NCBI GenBank assembly: GCA_035942915.1
Contig: DASZCR010000042.1
Location: 1-10,467, forward strand
Source: DASZCR01 sp035942915
GTDB lineage: Bacteria > Acidobacteriota > Blastocatellia > Pyrinomonadales > Pyrinomonadaceae
DNA length: 10,467 bases
Reading direction: 5' to 3'
The position numbers were made by a program, and so were the translations under genes. Below the pieces are notes generated by a model. That model did not search any database and had not been told where the DNA came from. It was given only the letters and a program-made list of their open reading frames with translations. Below, piece after piece: positions 4,542 through 10,467 of the stretch; position 1 is the stretch's first letter; the number at the start of each line of letters is the position of its first letter.

Positions 4542-5810
4542 TCAAGAAGCGTCGGAGGCTGGCTTCTTGGTGCGCGTAGAGCTTTTGCGCGCCGTCGCCT
4601 TCGTCTTGTTGGTCGCCGCGCGGACGCGCTTCGCAGGCTTCGGTTCGGGTTCGTCGGCCTGCATCGCCGAGCCAATCATCTGCGTGACGGCGCTGGCCGC
4701 GCTGCTCATCAGGTCGCCGACGCCGGAGACTATCTGCGAGGGAATTTCCGAAGGGTTCTGCGGGATGACGGAACTGGCGGCTTGCTGTGCGGCCGAGGCG
4801 ACAGCCGAGACGGCCGACGTGGCCGTGTCTGTGATGGACGAGGCCGCGTTCTCTGCCGTCTCGACGGCCGTGCCGACCGGGTTGAGCAGCGCGTCCCAAC
4901 GATAGGTGGCCGTCGGCAGAGGCTCTGCGAGACGGCGGAAGACGAGGTCTGTCACGGCCTCGACAATCCAGCGATGGTAGAACTCTCCGACCGAGTAGAC
5001 ATCAGCGTCCGGCGCAGGGTTCATGAAGTCGATGGCGTAAGGGATGCCGTCCTTGATGGCGAACTCGACCGTGTTGATGTCGTAGCCAAGCGCCGTGCAG
5101 AGCGTCCGCACGTCTGTGGCGACGCGCCCTGCCAACTCGCCCGTCAGGTAGTTCGGGTCGTGTATGTACTGCTCGCCCGACAGGTACGGCTTGCGCGGGT
5201 CGTAGGGCATAATCATCACGTCCTGCTGGCCGACGCAGTAGCAGCGCACGAACTGGTCGAAGTCGATGCCCTGTTGCAGCGTCATGCAGAGCGTCCCCGT
5301 CGTGTCGTAGACCTGCCAGAGCTCTTCGAGCGAGTTGACCTTCGTGACGTTCTTCCAGCCGCCGCCGTCGTGCGGCTTGAGGAAGGCGGGGAAGCCGACG
5401 TACTCGACGATGCCCTCCCAGTCGAGCGGGAATTCGAGATTCCTGAGCGACTCGCCGGTGATGCCCTCGATGTAGGCTTTCTGCGGCAACAGGACGGTGC
5501 GCGGGATGGCGACGCCGAGTTTCGTGGCGAGCGAGTAGTTGAAAAATTTGTCGTCGGCCGACCACCAGAACGGGTTATTGATGACGCGCGTGCCTTCGAG
5601 CGCGGCGCGCTTGAGGAAGGCGCGGTAGAAGGGAACTTCGTGCGAGATGCGGTCGATGATGAGGTCGTACTTCCTCTCCCAGTCGAGGCGGACGCCGCCG
5701 ACTTCGACCATCTCGGCCGTCACCGCGCCCTCGCCGCGCTCGTTAATCCGCTCGATTAGCGCCGCCGGAAAACTCTTTTCCCGTCCGACCAGAATGCCGA
5801 CTCTGCTCAC
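4542..5810 (-). CDS. ATP-grasp domain protein (RimK/glutathione-synthetase-like ligase) with Ala-rich and Lys-rich C-terminal tail, 422 residues
   Basis: Probably an ATP-dependent carboxylate-amine ligase; substrates unknown. Residues 1-60 form the N-terminal domain (SRVGILVGREKSFPAALIERIN). Residues 75-110 hold the strongly conserved INNPFWWSADDKFFNYSLATKLGV block. The ATP-grasp core spans about 140-270: K145 in AFLKPHDGGGWK is the likely nucleotide-binding lysine of a glycine-rich loop, and E249, D261 and N264 (YAIDFMNPAPD) are the likely magnesium ligands. I recall this family as widespread, with the core ending near residue 295. Here ~125 more residues follow. About 310-383 is Ala/Ser/Val-rich and probably amphipathic helix (TSAVSAVASAAQQAASSV, SAASAVTQMIGSAM). 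Residues 384-422 are Lys/Arg/Thr-rich, like histone H1 or phasin tails. The start is GTG, with AAAGGA about ten bases upstream. It is transcribed convergently to the membrane-protein cluster. Confidence 0.85.
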   Translation of the reverse strand: MSRVGILVGREKSFPAALIERINERGEGAVTAEMVEVGGVRLDWERKYDLIIDRISHEVPFYRAFLKRAALEGTRVINNPFWWSADDKFFNYSLATKLGVAIPRTVLLPQKAYIEGITGESLRNLEFPLDWEGIVEYVGFPAFLKPHDGGGWKNVTKVNSLEELWQVYDTTGTLCMTLQQGIDFDQFVRCYCVGQQDVMIMPYDPRKPYLSGEQYIHDPNYLTGELAGRVATDVRTLCTALGYDINTVEFAIKDGIPYAIDFMNPAPDADVYSVGEFYHRWIVEAVTDLVFRRLAEPLPTATYRWDALLNPVGTAVETAENAASSITDTATSAVSAVASAAQQAASSVIPQNPSEIPSQIVSGVGDLMSSAASAVTQMIGSAMQADEPEPKPAKRVRAATNKTKATARKSSTRTKKPASDAS

Positions 5811-5900
5811 GTGTTTGGTGTCCTTTCAGGTGGTTGAGATGGATTTCCCCGGCGACTCGGCCGCCACACGAGAGCGCGCGGGTTGCTGTGAAAAACGTGC

Positions 5901-5930
5901 AATTTACATGCTCGGCGCGAAGGTTGTCAA
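5901..5930 (-). promoter_or_regulatory. Candidate promoter of the ATP-grasp gene
   Basis: On the - strand an exact TTGACA (5930-5925) is followed after 18 bp by TAAATT (5906-5901), which matches four of six consensus positions. The predicted transcript would have a leader of roughly 85 bases before the GTG at 5810. Confidence 0.5.
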
Positions 5931-6025
5931 CGCGGCGCGCGGGCATCCGCCGTAACCTTCCGTGCATCAATAGATATGCGCTCGGCGTGGGCGCGCACGC
6001 CCGACTCGCCCGACCGTGCAACTAT

Positions 6026-6033
6026 GTTACAAT
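6026..6033 (+). promoter_or_regulatory. Candidate promoter (partial extended -10) for the LolA-like gene
   Basis: GTTACAAT at 6026-6033 is preceded by T6025, giving TG-T-TACAAT: an extended -10 with five of six bases matching TATAAT. No convincing -35 box lies at the expected distance. It is about 78 bp upstream of the GTG at 6111. Confidence 0.45.
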
Positions 6034-6110
6034 TCAAGAAACGTTTGGCTGACCTCTCCTTGTGCGCCGGTCAACCCGTCAGAGAAACAGTTTTGGAGGA
6101 GACATCGACA

Positions 6111-6995
6111 GTGTTGCGACGCTTCACCCTCTCCGCGCTCGCCTCGGCGATATTCGCCAGCGCGGGGCTTTCGTCCGTCATCTTCGCGCAGGCGACACCG
6201 ACTCCGTCGCCGCAGCAGACGACGACCACAACGCAGAATACCGACCGGCAGAAAGAGACGGCCAAACCGGCCAAGTTCGACCCGAAGAACCCGACCGCCG
6301 AGCAGATTGCCGAGACGGTGATTGCCGTCTACGGCATCCGCGAGCGCCTCGCGCAGATTCGTCGCACGGGCGTCGAACGCGGCCGCATCACGCGCATCAA
6401 CGGCGAGGGCGTGGCCGAAGAGATTACCTACGAGCGACGCTTCATGCGCGGCGAAACCTCTGACAAAGACAAGATACGCCTCGACCAGCGCAAGCCGAGC
6501 CTCGAATACTCGCTCGTCTTAAACGGCGGGCGCGTCTTCGGCGTCGTCAAAGGCACCACCTTCACGCCGCGACAGGACGAGGTGGCCGAGTTCCTGACGC
6601 AGAACCATCGCGGCCTCGACGCCCTCCTGCGCTACAAGGAGAACGGCTCGACCGTCGCGCTCGCCGGTAGAGACAAGCAGAAGGGCATCGACATGTGGCT
6701 GCTCGACCTGACGGACAAGGAGCGGCGCACGACGCGCTACTTCGTCAGTTCGGCGACCGGTCGCGTCCTCTGGCTCGAATACGAAGGCGCGGCGCAGGGC
6801 GGCGCACCGCCCGTCAAATATCGTCGCACCTTCCACGATTACCGCGTCGTGCAGGGCACACGCGTCCCCTATCGCAGCGTCCTCTACGCCGACGGCAAGC
6901 AACTCGAAGAGTCGCAACTGCTGACCGTCACCTACGGTATCAAGATGGACGACTCGCTGTTTCAGGGTTCAGACACCACCGCCTCCGGCTACTAG
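6111..6995 (+). CDS. Secreted LolA/outer-membrane-lipoprotein-sorting-like protein, 294 residues
   Basis: The start is the GTG at 6111, because GGAGGAG (6095-6101) precedes it at a usable distance and the protein then opens with a signal peptide (LRRFTLSALASAIFASAGLS, likely cut after IFA at residue 26). A Thr/Pro/Gln-rich linker of ~25 residues follows (TPTPSPQQTTTT). The body from about residue 50 begins TAEQIAETVIAVYGIRERLAQIRRTGVERG and is then beta-rich (ITYERRFMRG, GGRVFGVVKG, DMWLLDLTDKERRTTRYFVSSATGRVLWLEYEG). It ends with YRVVQGTRVPYRSVLYADGKQLEESQLLTVTY. This order, a half-barrel of strands with 'V.GT.VP' near the end, resembles the LolA/LolB-like fold of periplasmic proteins that handle lipoproteins or lipids. 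Whether it carries lipoproteins is unknown. A clear terminator follows; it appears to be monocistronic. Confidence 0.65.
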   Translation: MLRRFTLSALASAIFASAGLSSVIFAQATPTPSPQQTTTTTQNTDRQKETAKPAKFDPKNPTAEQIAETVIAVYGIRERLAQIRRTGVERGRITRINGEGVAEEITYERRFMRGETSDKDKIRLDQRKPSLEYSLVLNGGRVFGVVKGTTFTPRQDEVAEFLTQNHRGLDALLRYKENGSTVALAGRDKQKGIDMWLLDLTDKERRTTRYFVSSATGRVLWLEYEGAAQGGAPPVKYRRTFHDYRVVQGTRVPYRSVLYADGKQLEESQLLTVTYGIKMDDSLFQGSDTTASGY

Positions 6996-7021
6996 CCGCG
7001 CCCGCGTCGAAGTCGCACGAC

Positions 7022-7062
7022 ATCCGGCCTTTCCGTCACAAGCGGACGGAGGCCGGATTTTT
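7022..7062 (+). terminator. Intrinsic terminator after the LolA-like gene
   Basis: ATCCGGCCT (7022-7030) and CCGTC (7033-7037), split by a TT bulge, pair with GACGG (7045-7049) and AGGCCGGAT (7050-7058). The stem runs into TTTTT (7058-7062). It ends 18 bp before the next promoter. Confidence 0.9.
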
Positions 7063-7080
7063 CGTGCGCCCGAATCTGCG

Positions 7081-7108
7081 TTGACAGTGCGCGGGCGTGG
7101 TCTATCAT
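7081..7108 (+). promoter_or_regulatory. Promoter of the secreted calcium-motif gene
   Basis: Exact TTGACA (7081-7086), a 16-bp spacer, then TATCAT (7103-7108, five of six consensus bases). Transcription would start near 7115, leaving a leader of about 53 bases. Confidence 0.75.
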
Positions 7109-7167
7109 CCGCTCAGCAGAATTCTCACCCACCCTGCTCACGTTCGCTTGAACGCAAAGGAAGACCG

Positions 7168-7971
7168 ATGAACATCCTCACTCGAAATCATCTCCGCTGC
7201 TGCTTTTTCGCCGTCACCATCTCGCTGCTCGCCGGAACGGTCAACGCTCAAACATCTGACGCAATAGTCCGTATTGGTGGGGCATCGGTTAGCCCGATGA
7301 CCGTTGCCGCTCAGAACGGTAGCTCTAATATCAGCGTCGTCATTTCTACTTTGACGACGTGTGATGAGTTCATCGCCTGCCCCGCCGAGCGGCAATGGAA
7401 TAGTGTGACCTGCCGTTGTGAACTGGTGTCGCCTATCATCATTGACACGGCGGGCAACGGTTTCGACTTGACGAGCGGCGCTGACGGCGTCGAGTTCGAC
7501 TTCAATGCCGACGGGAAGCGCGAAAGATTCTCTTGGACAGCGGCCAATTCCGACGACGCTTTCCTCGTCCTCGACCGCAACGGCAACGGCATCGTCGATG
7601 ACGGTCAGGAGCTATTCGGCAACTTCACCCCGCAGCCTGAAACCGCTGACGCGCACGGCTTCCTCGCATTGGCGAACTTCGATAAGTCCGAGCGAGGCGG
7701 AAACGACGACGGCCTGCTAGACGAGCAGGACAGGATTTTCCAGCACTTGCGTCTGTGGCGCGACAGCAATCACGACGGCATCTCTCAGACGCAAGAACTG
7801 TTCAAGCTGCCGGAGTTGGACATTGCCGGCATCGACCTCGCGTTTAAAGAGTCTAAGAAGACGGACGAGCACGGCAACCGCTTTCGCTTCCGTGCGAAGG
7901 TGCGCGATGCGAAAGGAGCCGACGCGGGGCGCGGGGCGTGGGACGTGTTTCTCGTGAGCGCGTCGCAATAA
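7168..7971 (+). CDS. Secreted protein with EF-hand-like calcium-binding motifs, 267 residues
   Basis: The start is the ATG at 7168, because AAAGGAAG precedes it and a signal peptide follows (NILTRNHLRCCFFAVTISLLAGTVNA, cut after A27). The longer frame from 7081 overlaps the promoter. Residues 65-84 hold four cysteines (C65, C71, C82, C84; the last three in CPAERQWNSVTCRC), probably a small disulfide knot. From residue 88 comes a module I recall as abundant in Acidobacteriota and in hemolysin-type proteins: PIIIDTAGNGFDL, then DFNADGKRE (111-119), then LVLDRNGNGIVDDGQELFGN (133-152), with further Asp/Asn-rich loops NDDGLLDEQD (179-188) and DSNHDGISQTQE (199-210). The spacing of D/N residues matches dockerin or EF-hand calcium loops. 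Near the end is DEHGNRFRFRAKV. It is probably an extracellular structural or adhesive protein stabilised by calcium; no catalytic residues are evident. Confidence 0.8.
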   Translation: MNILTRNHLRCCFFAVTISLLAGTVNAQTSDAIVRIGGASVSPMTVAAQNGSSNISVVISTLTTCDEFIACPAERQWNSVTCRCELVSPIIIDTAGNGFDLTSGADGVEFDFNADGKRERFSWTAANSDDAFLVLDRNGNGIVDDGQELFGNFTPQPETADAHGFLALANFDKSERGGNDDGLLDEQDRIFQHLRLWRDSNHDGISQTQELFKLPELDIAGIDLAFKESKKTDEHGNRFRFRAKVRDAKGADAGRGAWDVFLVSASQ

Positions 7972-7995
7972 GACGCACCGATACAGACTTCAAGG

Positions 7996-8035
7996 ACACT
8001 CGCAGGCTGATGGGCTTGCGGGTGTTTCTGCTTTT
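7996..8035 (+). terminator. Intrinsic terminator after the calcium-motif gene
   Basis: ACACTCGCAGGC (7996-8007) pairs with GCTTGCGGGTGT (8014-8025) through G-T pairs, around a short loop. TTTCTGCTTTT follows. Confidence 0.75.
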
Positions 8036-8265
8036 AGGCGACAATCGAATGCATCGAGTTCAATTGTTGAAGCGGGGCGACAGCAGGTGTCGATGGACGG
8101 CGCGAAAATATCTATGATAGTATCCGGCCACTTCGTTAACGGCGTTTGTAAATCGTCCGACAAAAATATGGCCGCCGCCCGAACCTCCGCGCTCCGCAAA
8201 CGCTTCCCGTTCGACACCCCTGCAACCCCGTCTCCGCTTCATTGCGAGTTTAGAGGACTCTACAG
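8036..8265 (+). other. Leader/intergenic region before the transaldolase-isomerase gene
   Basis: No gene seen. A 60-residue frame here (8087-8269) has no ribosome site and overlaps the next start, so I dismiss it. TATGAT (8113-8118) and TAGTAT (8118-8123) are possible -10 boxes, but no good -35 is present; TGGACG (8094-8099) is the nearest. The strongest short hairpin is CGACA/TGTCG around 8078-8092. Confidence 0.5.
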
Positions 8266-10467
8266 ATGAGCAATACTCTTGTCGAAATCATGAAACTCGG
8301 CCAGTCCATCTGGTACGACAACATCCGCCGCGCGATGCTCACGAGCGGCGACCTTGCGCGGAAGGTCGCAGAGGACGACCTGCGCGGCGTCACCTCGAAC
8401 CCGACCATCTTCGAGAAGGCCATCACCGGTTCGACCGATTACGACGAGCAGTTGCGCACGCTCGTCGAGTCCGGCCGGAGCGTCTCGGAAATCTACGAAG
8501 ACTTAGTCGTCGAAGACATCGCGCGCGGCGCAGACATTCTCCGTCCCGTCTACGACCGCACGGACGGTCTCGACGGCTACATCAGCCTCGAAGTCAGCCC
8601 CCGCCTCGCCTACGACACGAAGGGGACGATTGAAGAGGCCGAACGCCTCTTCCGCCGCCTCGGACGCCCGAACGTGATGATTAAGATTCCCGCCTCGCAG
8701 GAGGGCTTGCCCGCCATCGAGGAGTCGATTTACAGGGGCGTCAACATCAACATCACGATGATTTTCTCGATTGAGAACTACGAGCAGGTCGCCGAAGCCT
8801 TCATTCGTGGACTGGAACGGCGCGACGCCGAAGGTCTCTCCGTAGACCACATCGCGTCGGTCGCCAGCTTCTTCGTCTCGCGCGTCGATACGGCCGTCGA
8901 TGCAGACCTCGAACGACGCGCGAGCGCAGCCGCCACGCCCGAAGAGAAGGCTCTGTACGAGAGCCTGCTCGGCCGCGCGGCCGTCGCCAATGCCAAGCTC
9001 GCTTATCAGAAGTTCAAAGAAATCTTTCACGGCGAACGCTTCCGCGCGCTCAGAGAAAAGGGCGCGCAGGTGCAGCGTTGCCTGTGGGCTTCGACCGGCA
9101 CGAAGAATCCCAAATATTCCGACGTGCTCTACGTCGATAATCTCATCGGCCCGGAGACGGTTAACACCGTGCCGCCCGCGACCTACACGGCTATCCGCGA
9201 CCATGGTCGCGCCGCGCTCACGCTCGAAGAGGGCATCGAAGAGTGTCGTGCGATGGTGGCGCGCCTCGCAGACCTCGGCATCGACCTCAAGGCCGTCACC
9301 GAGAAACTGCAACGCGATGGCCTCGAAGCCTTCGTCAACTCGTTCGACTCGCTGGCCGAATCAATCGAAGCCAAACGCGGCGCGATTCTCTCCGGCATAC
9401 AGGAAAGGCTGACGGCGCGTCTGGGAAAGTACTCTGAGGCGGTTAACGCCGCCTTGAAGGACGCGGACAAGTCGGACGTGATGCGCCGCCTCTGGCGCAA
9501 GGACGCGACGCTCTGGAAGGACGACGAGTCTCATCAAAAAATTATCCGTAACTCGCTCGGCTGGCTGACCGTCGCCGACGAGATGATTGGAGTTGAAGAC
9601 GAACTTCTCACCTTCGCCGCGCAGATGCGCGCAGACTTTCGTCATGCGATGGTCTGCGGCATGGGCGGCTCGTCGCTCTGCCCTGAAGTGCTGCGGCAGA
9701 CTTTCGGCCGACAGGACGGCTACCCCGAACTGCTCGTGCTCGATTCGACCGACCCGGACACCATCGCGCATCTCGCCGCGCAGATAGACCCCGCGCGCTG
9801 CCTCTTCATCATCGCTTCCAAGTCCGGCACGACGACCGAGCCGCTCGCCTTCTACAAATACTGGTATGACGAAGTCGGCCGTCAGACAGACGACCCCGGC
9901 CAGTGCTTCCTCGCCATCACAGACCCCGGCACGTTGATGGAGAAGATGGCGACCGAAGACAGGTTCAGACGCATCTTCCTCAACCCTTCGGACATCGGCG
10001 GACGCTACTCTGCGCTCTCCTACTTCGGCATCCTGCCCGCCGCTCTGATGGGCTTGGACATCAGCAAACTGCTCGACCGCGCCGAACGCGTCGTGCACGC
10101 CTGCGCCTCGGTCGTGCCCGCGACGGAGAATCCGGGCGCGCGACTCGGCGCTATGATTGCCGAGTGCGCCAGAGCCGGGCGCGACAAACTGACCATCGTC
10201 GCAGACCCGCGCATCGCTTCCTTCGGCCTCTGGGTCGAACAACTGCTGGCGGAGAGCACGGGCAAGGAAGGTTCAGGCGTCGTCCCCATCGCGGGCGAGC
10301 CGCTCGGCTCACCGGCCGTCTACGGCGACGACCGTCTCTTTGTCGCCATCTCGGTCGGCCGCCCCGACAGCGACACGGAAGCGAAGCTCAAGGCGCTCGA
10401 AGCGGCCGGTCATCCGGTCGTCTATCGCACGCTGACAGACCTCTACGACCTCGGCGAAGAGTTCTTC
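8266..10467 (+). CDS. tal-pgi: Bifunctional transaldolase / glucose-6-phosphate isomerase, N-terminal 734 residues (3' end outside window)
   Basis: A cytosolic sugar-phosphate enzyme of two fused activities: transaldolase moves a dihydroxyacetone unit in the pentose phosphate pathway, and the isomerase interconverts glucose-6-P and fructose-6-P. The start is ATG 8266, with GAGGA eight bases upstream. Residues 1-370 are transaldolase: LGQSIWYDNIRR (D18), GVTSNPTIFEKAI (41-53), K140 in MIKIPAS as the Schiff-base lysine, and NINITMIFS (160-168). Residues ~373-425 are a linker. From ~430 comes the isomerase: CGMGGSSLCPEV (G467-S470), SKSGTTTE (518-525, phosphate loop), DIGGRYSALS (576-585, R580), and ESTGKEGSGVVPI with E668. 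All key residues visible are intact. The frame is open to the last base. Known fusions are about 950 residues, so roughly 200 are missing. A terminator separates it from upstream genes. Confidence 0.93.
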   Translation, partial: MSNTLVEIMKLGQSIWYDNIRRAMLTSGDLARKVAEDDLRGVTSNPTIFEKAITGSTDYDEQLRTLVESGRSVSEIYEDLVVEDIARGADILRPVYDRTDGLDGYISLEVSPRLAYDTKGTIEEAERLFRRLGRPNVMIKIPASQEGLPAIEESIYRGVNINITMIFSIENYEQVAEAFIRGLERRDAEGLSVDHIASVASFFVSRVDTAVDADLERRASAAATPEEKALYESLLGRAAVANAKLAYQKFKEIFHGERFRALREKGAQVQRCLWASTGTKNPKYSDVLYVDNLIGPETVNTVPPATYTAIRDHGRAALTLEEGIEECRAMVARLADLGIDLKAVTEKLQRDGLEAFVNSFDSLAESIEAKRGAILSGIQERLTARLGKYSEAVNAALKDADKSDVMRRLWRKDATLWKDDESHQKIIRNSLGWLTVADEMIGVEDELLTFAAQMRADFRHAMVCGMGGSSLCPEVLRQTFGRQDGYPELLVLDSTDPDTIAHLAAQIDPARCLFIIASKSGTTTEPLAFYKYWYDEVGRQTDDPGQCFLAITDPGTLMEKMATEDRFRRIFLNPSDIGGRYSALSYFGILPAALMGLDISKLLDRAERVVHACASVVPATENPGARLGAMIAECARAGRDKLTIVADPRIASFGLWVEQLLAESTGKEGSGVVPIAGEPLGSPAVYGDDRLFVAISVGRPDSDTEAKLKALEAAGHPVVYRTLTDLYDLGEEFF

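Larger units (their letters stand above)
5811..6110. other. Divergent intergenic region between the ATP-grasp and LolA-like genes
   Basis: No gene seen. It carries one promoter candidate per direction (5901-5930 on -, 6026-6033 on +) and a GC-rich hairpin GGCGTG/CACGCC near 5984-6001. The open frame upstream of 6111 reads as non-coding leader, because it lacks a ribosome site and would bury the signal peptide. Confidence 0.6.

Noticed and set aside
3796..4899. A 367-residue open frame on the - strand
   Set aside because: It crosses the strong bidirectional terminator and lies over the membrane-protein gene; its composition is Arg/His/Gln-rich and not protein-like.
4518..5759. A 413-residue open frame on the + strand
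   Set aside because: It is antisense to the ATP-grasp gene, which has clear motifs, a ribosome site and a terminator. Its translation is a low-complexity Arg/Asp/Val-rich mix.
9361..10242. A 293-residue open frame on the - strand
   Set aside because: It is antisense to the isomerase half of the fusion enzyme, whose phosphate loop and other motifs are intact.
1..10467. CRISPR array, insertion sequence or toxin-antitoxin pair
   Set aside because: No regularly spaced repeats, no transposase-like frame with terminal inverted repeats and no recognisable toxin or antitoxin motif were found.

Overview
The window most resembles a chromosomal segment of an Acidobacteriota bacterium, probably class Blastocatellia. 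This rests on recognised protein types: a secreted calcium-motif protein with the 'IIIDTAGNGFDLTS ... DRNGNG ... ELFGN' signature, a HEAT-like protein with an LCPCH motif, a distinctive ATP-grasp family, and a transaldolase-phosphoglucose isomerase fusion. The taxon is an inference from memory; no search was run.

Layout, left to right. (1) Positions 1-1813 hold two translationally coupled + strand genes with phage-tail character: the C-terminal part of a tail-tip/host-specificity protein, then a tail-fibre-like protein with a lectin-like C-terminal half. They end at a perfect 36-bp palindromic terminator. (2) Positions 1867-2562 hold a small secreted peptide gene on the - strand and an AT-richer, structured, largely non-coding stretch. 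In it lies a - strand promoter with perfect consensus hexamers (TTGACA-N16-TATAAT). It fires either into an unannotated ~150-nt small RNA or into a structured leader of the peptide gene. (3) tRNA-Phe (GAA), with its own strong promoter and terminator, lies back to back with that promoter. (4) Positions 2724-4455 hold a G-rich run of four + strand genes: a GNAT acetyltransferase, a HEAT-like protein and two small membrane proteins. (5) A convergent ATP-grasp ligase-like gene (- strand, 4542-5810) carries an unusual alanine-rich and then lysine-rich C-terminal tail. (6) Divergent from it is a secreted LolA-like protein, followed by a secreted calcium-motif protein with its own near-consensus promoter. 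Both end at clear intrinsic terminators. (7) The right end is the first ~734 residues of a transaldolase/glucose-6-phosphate isomerase fusion, cut by the window edge.

Only parts of this act together in an obvious way: the tail-protein pair, the HEAT/membrane-protein cluster, and the sugar-phosphate enzyme on its own. The most novel spot is the 2278-2460 region. The tail of the ATP-grasp protein and the small two-cysteine secreted peptide come next.
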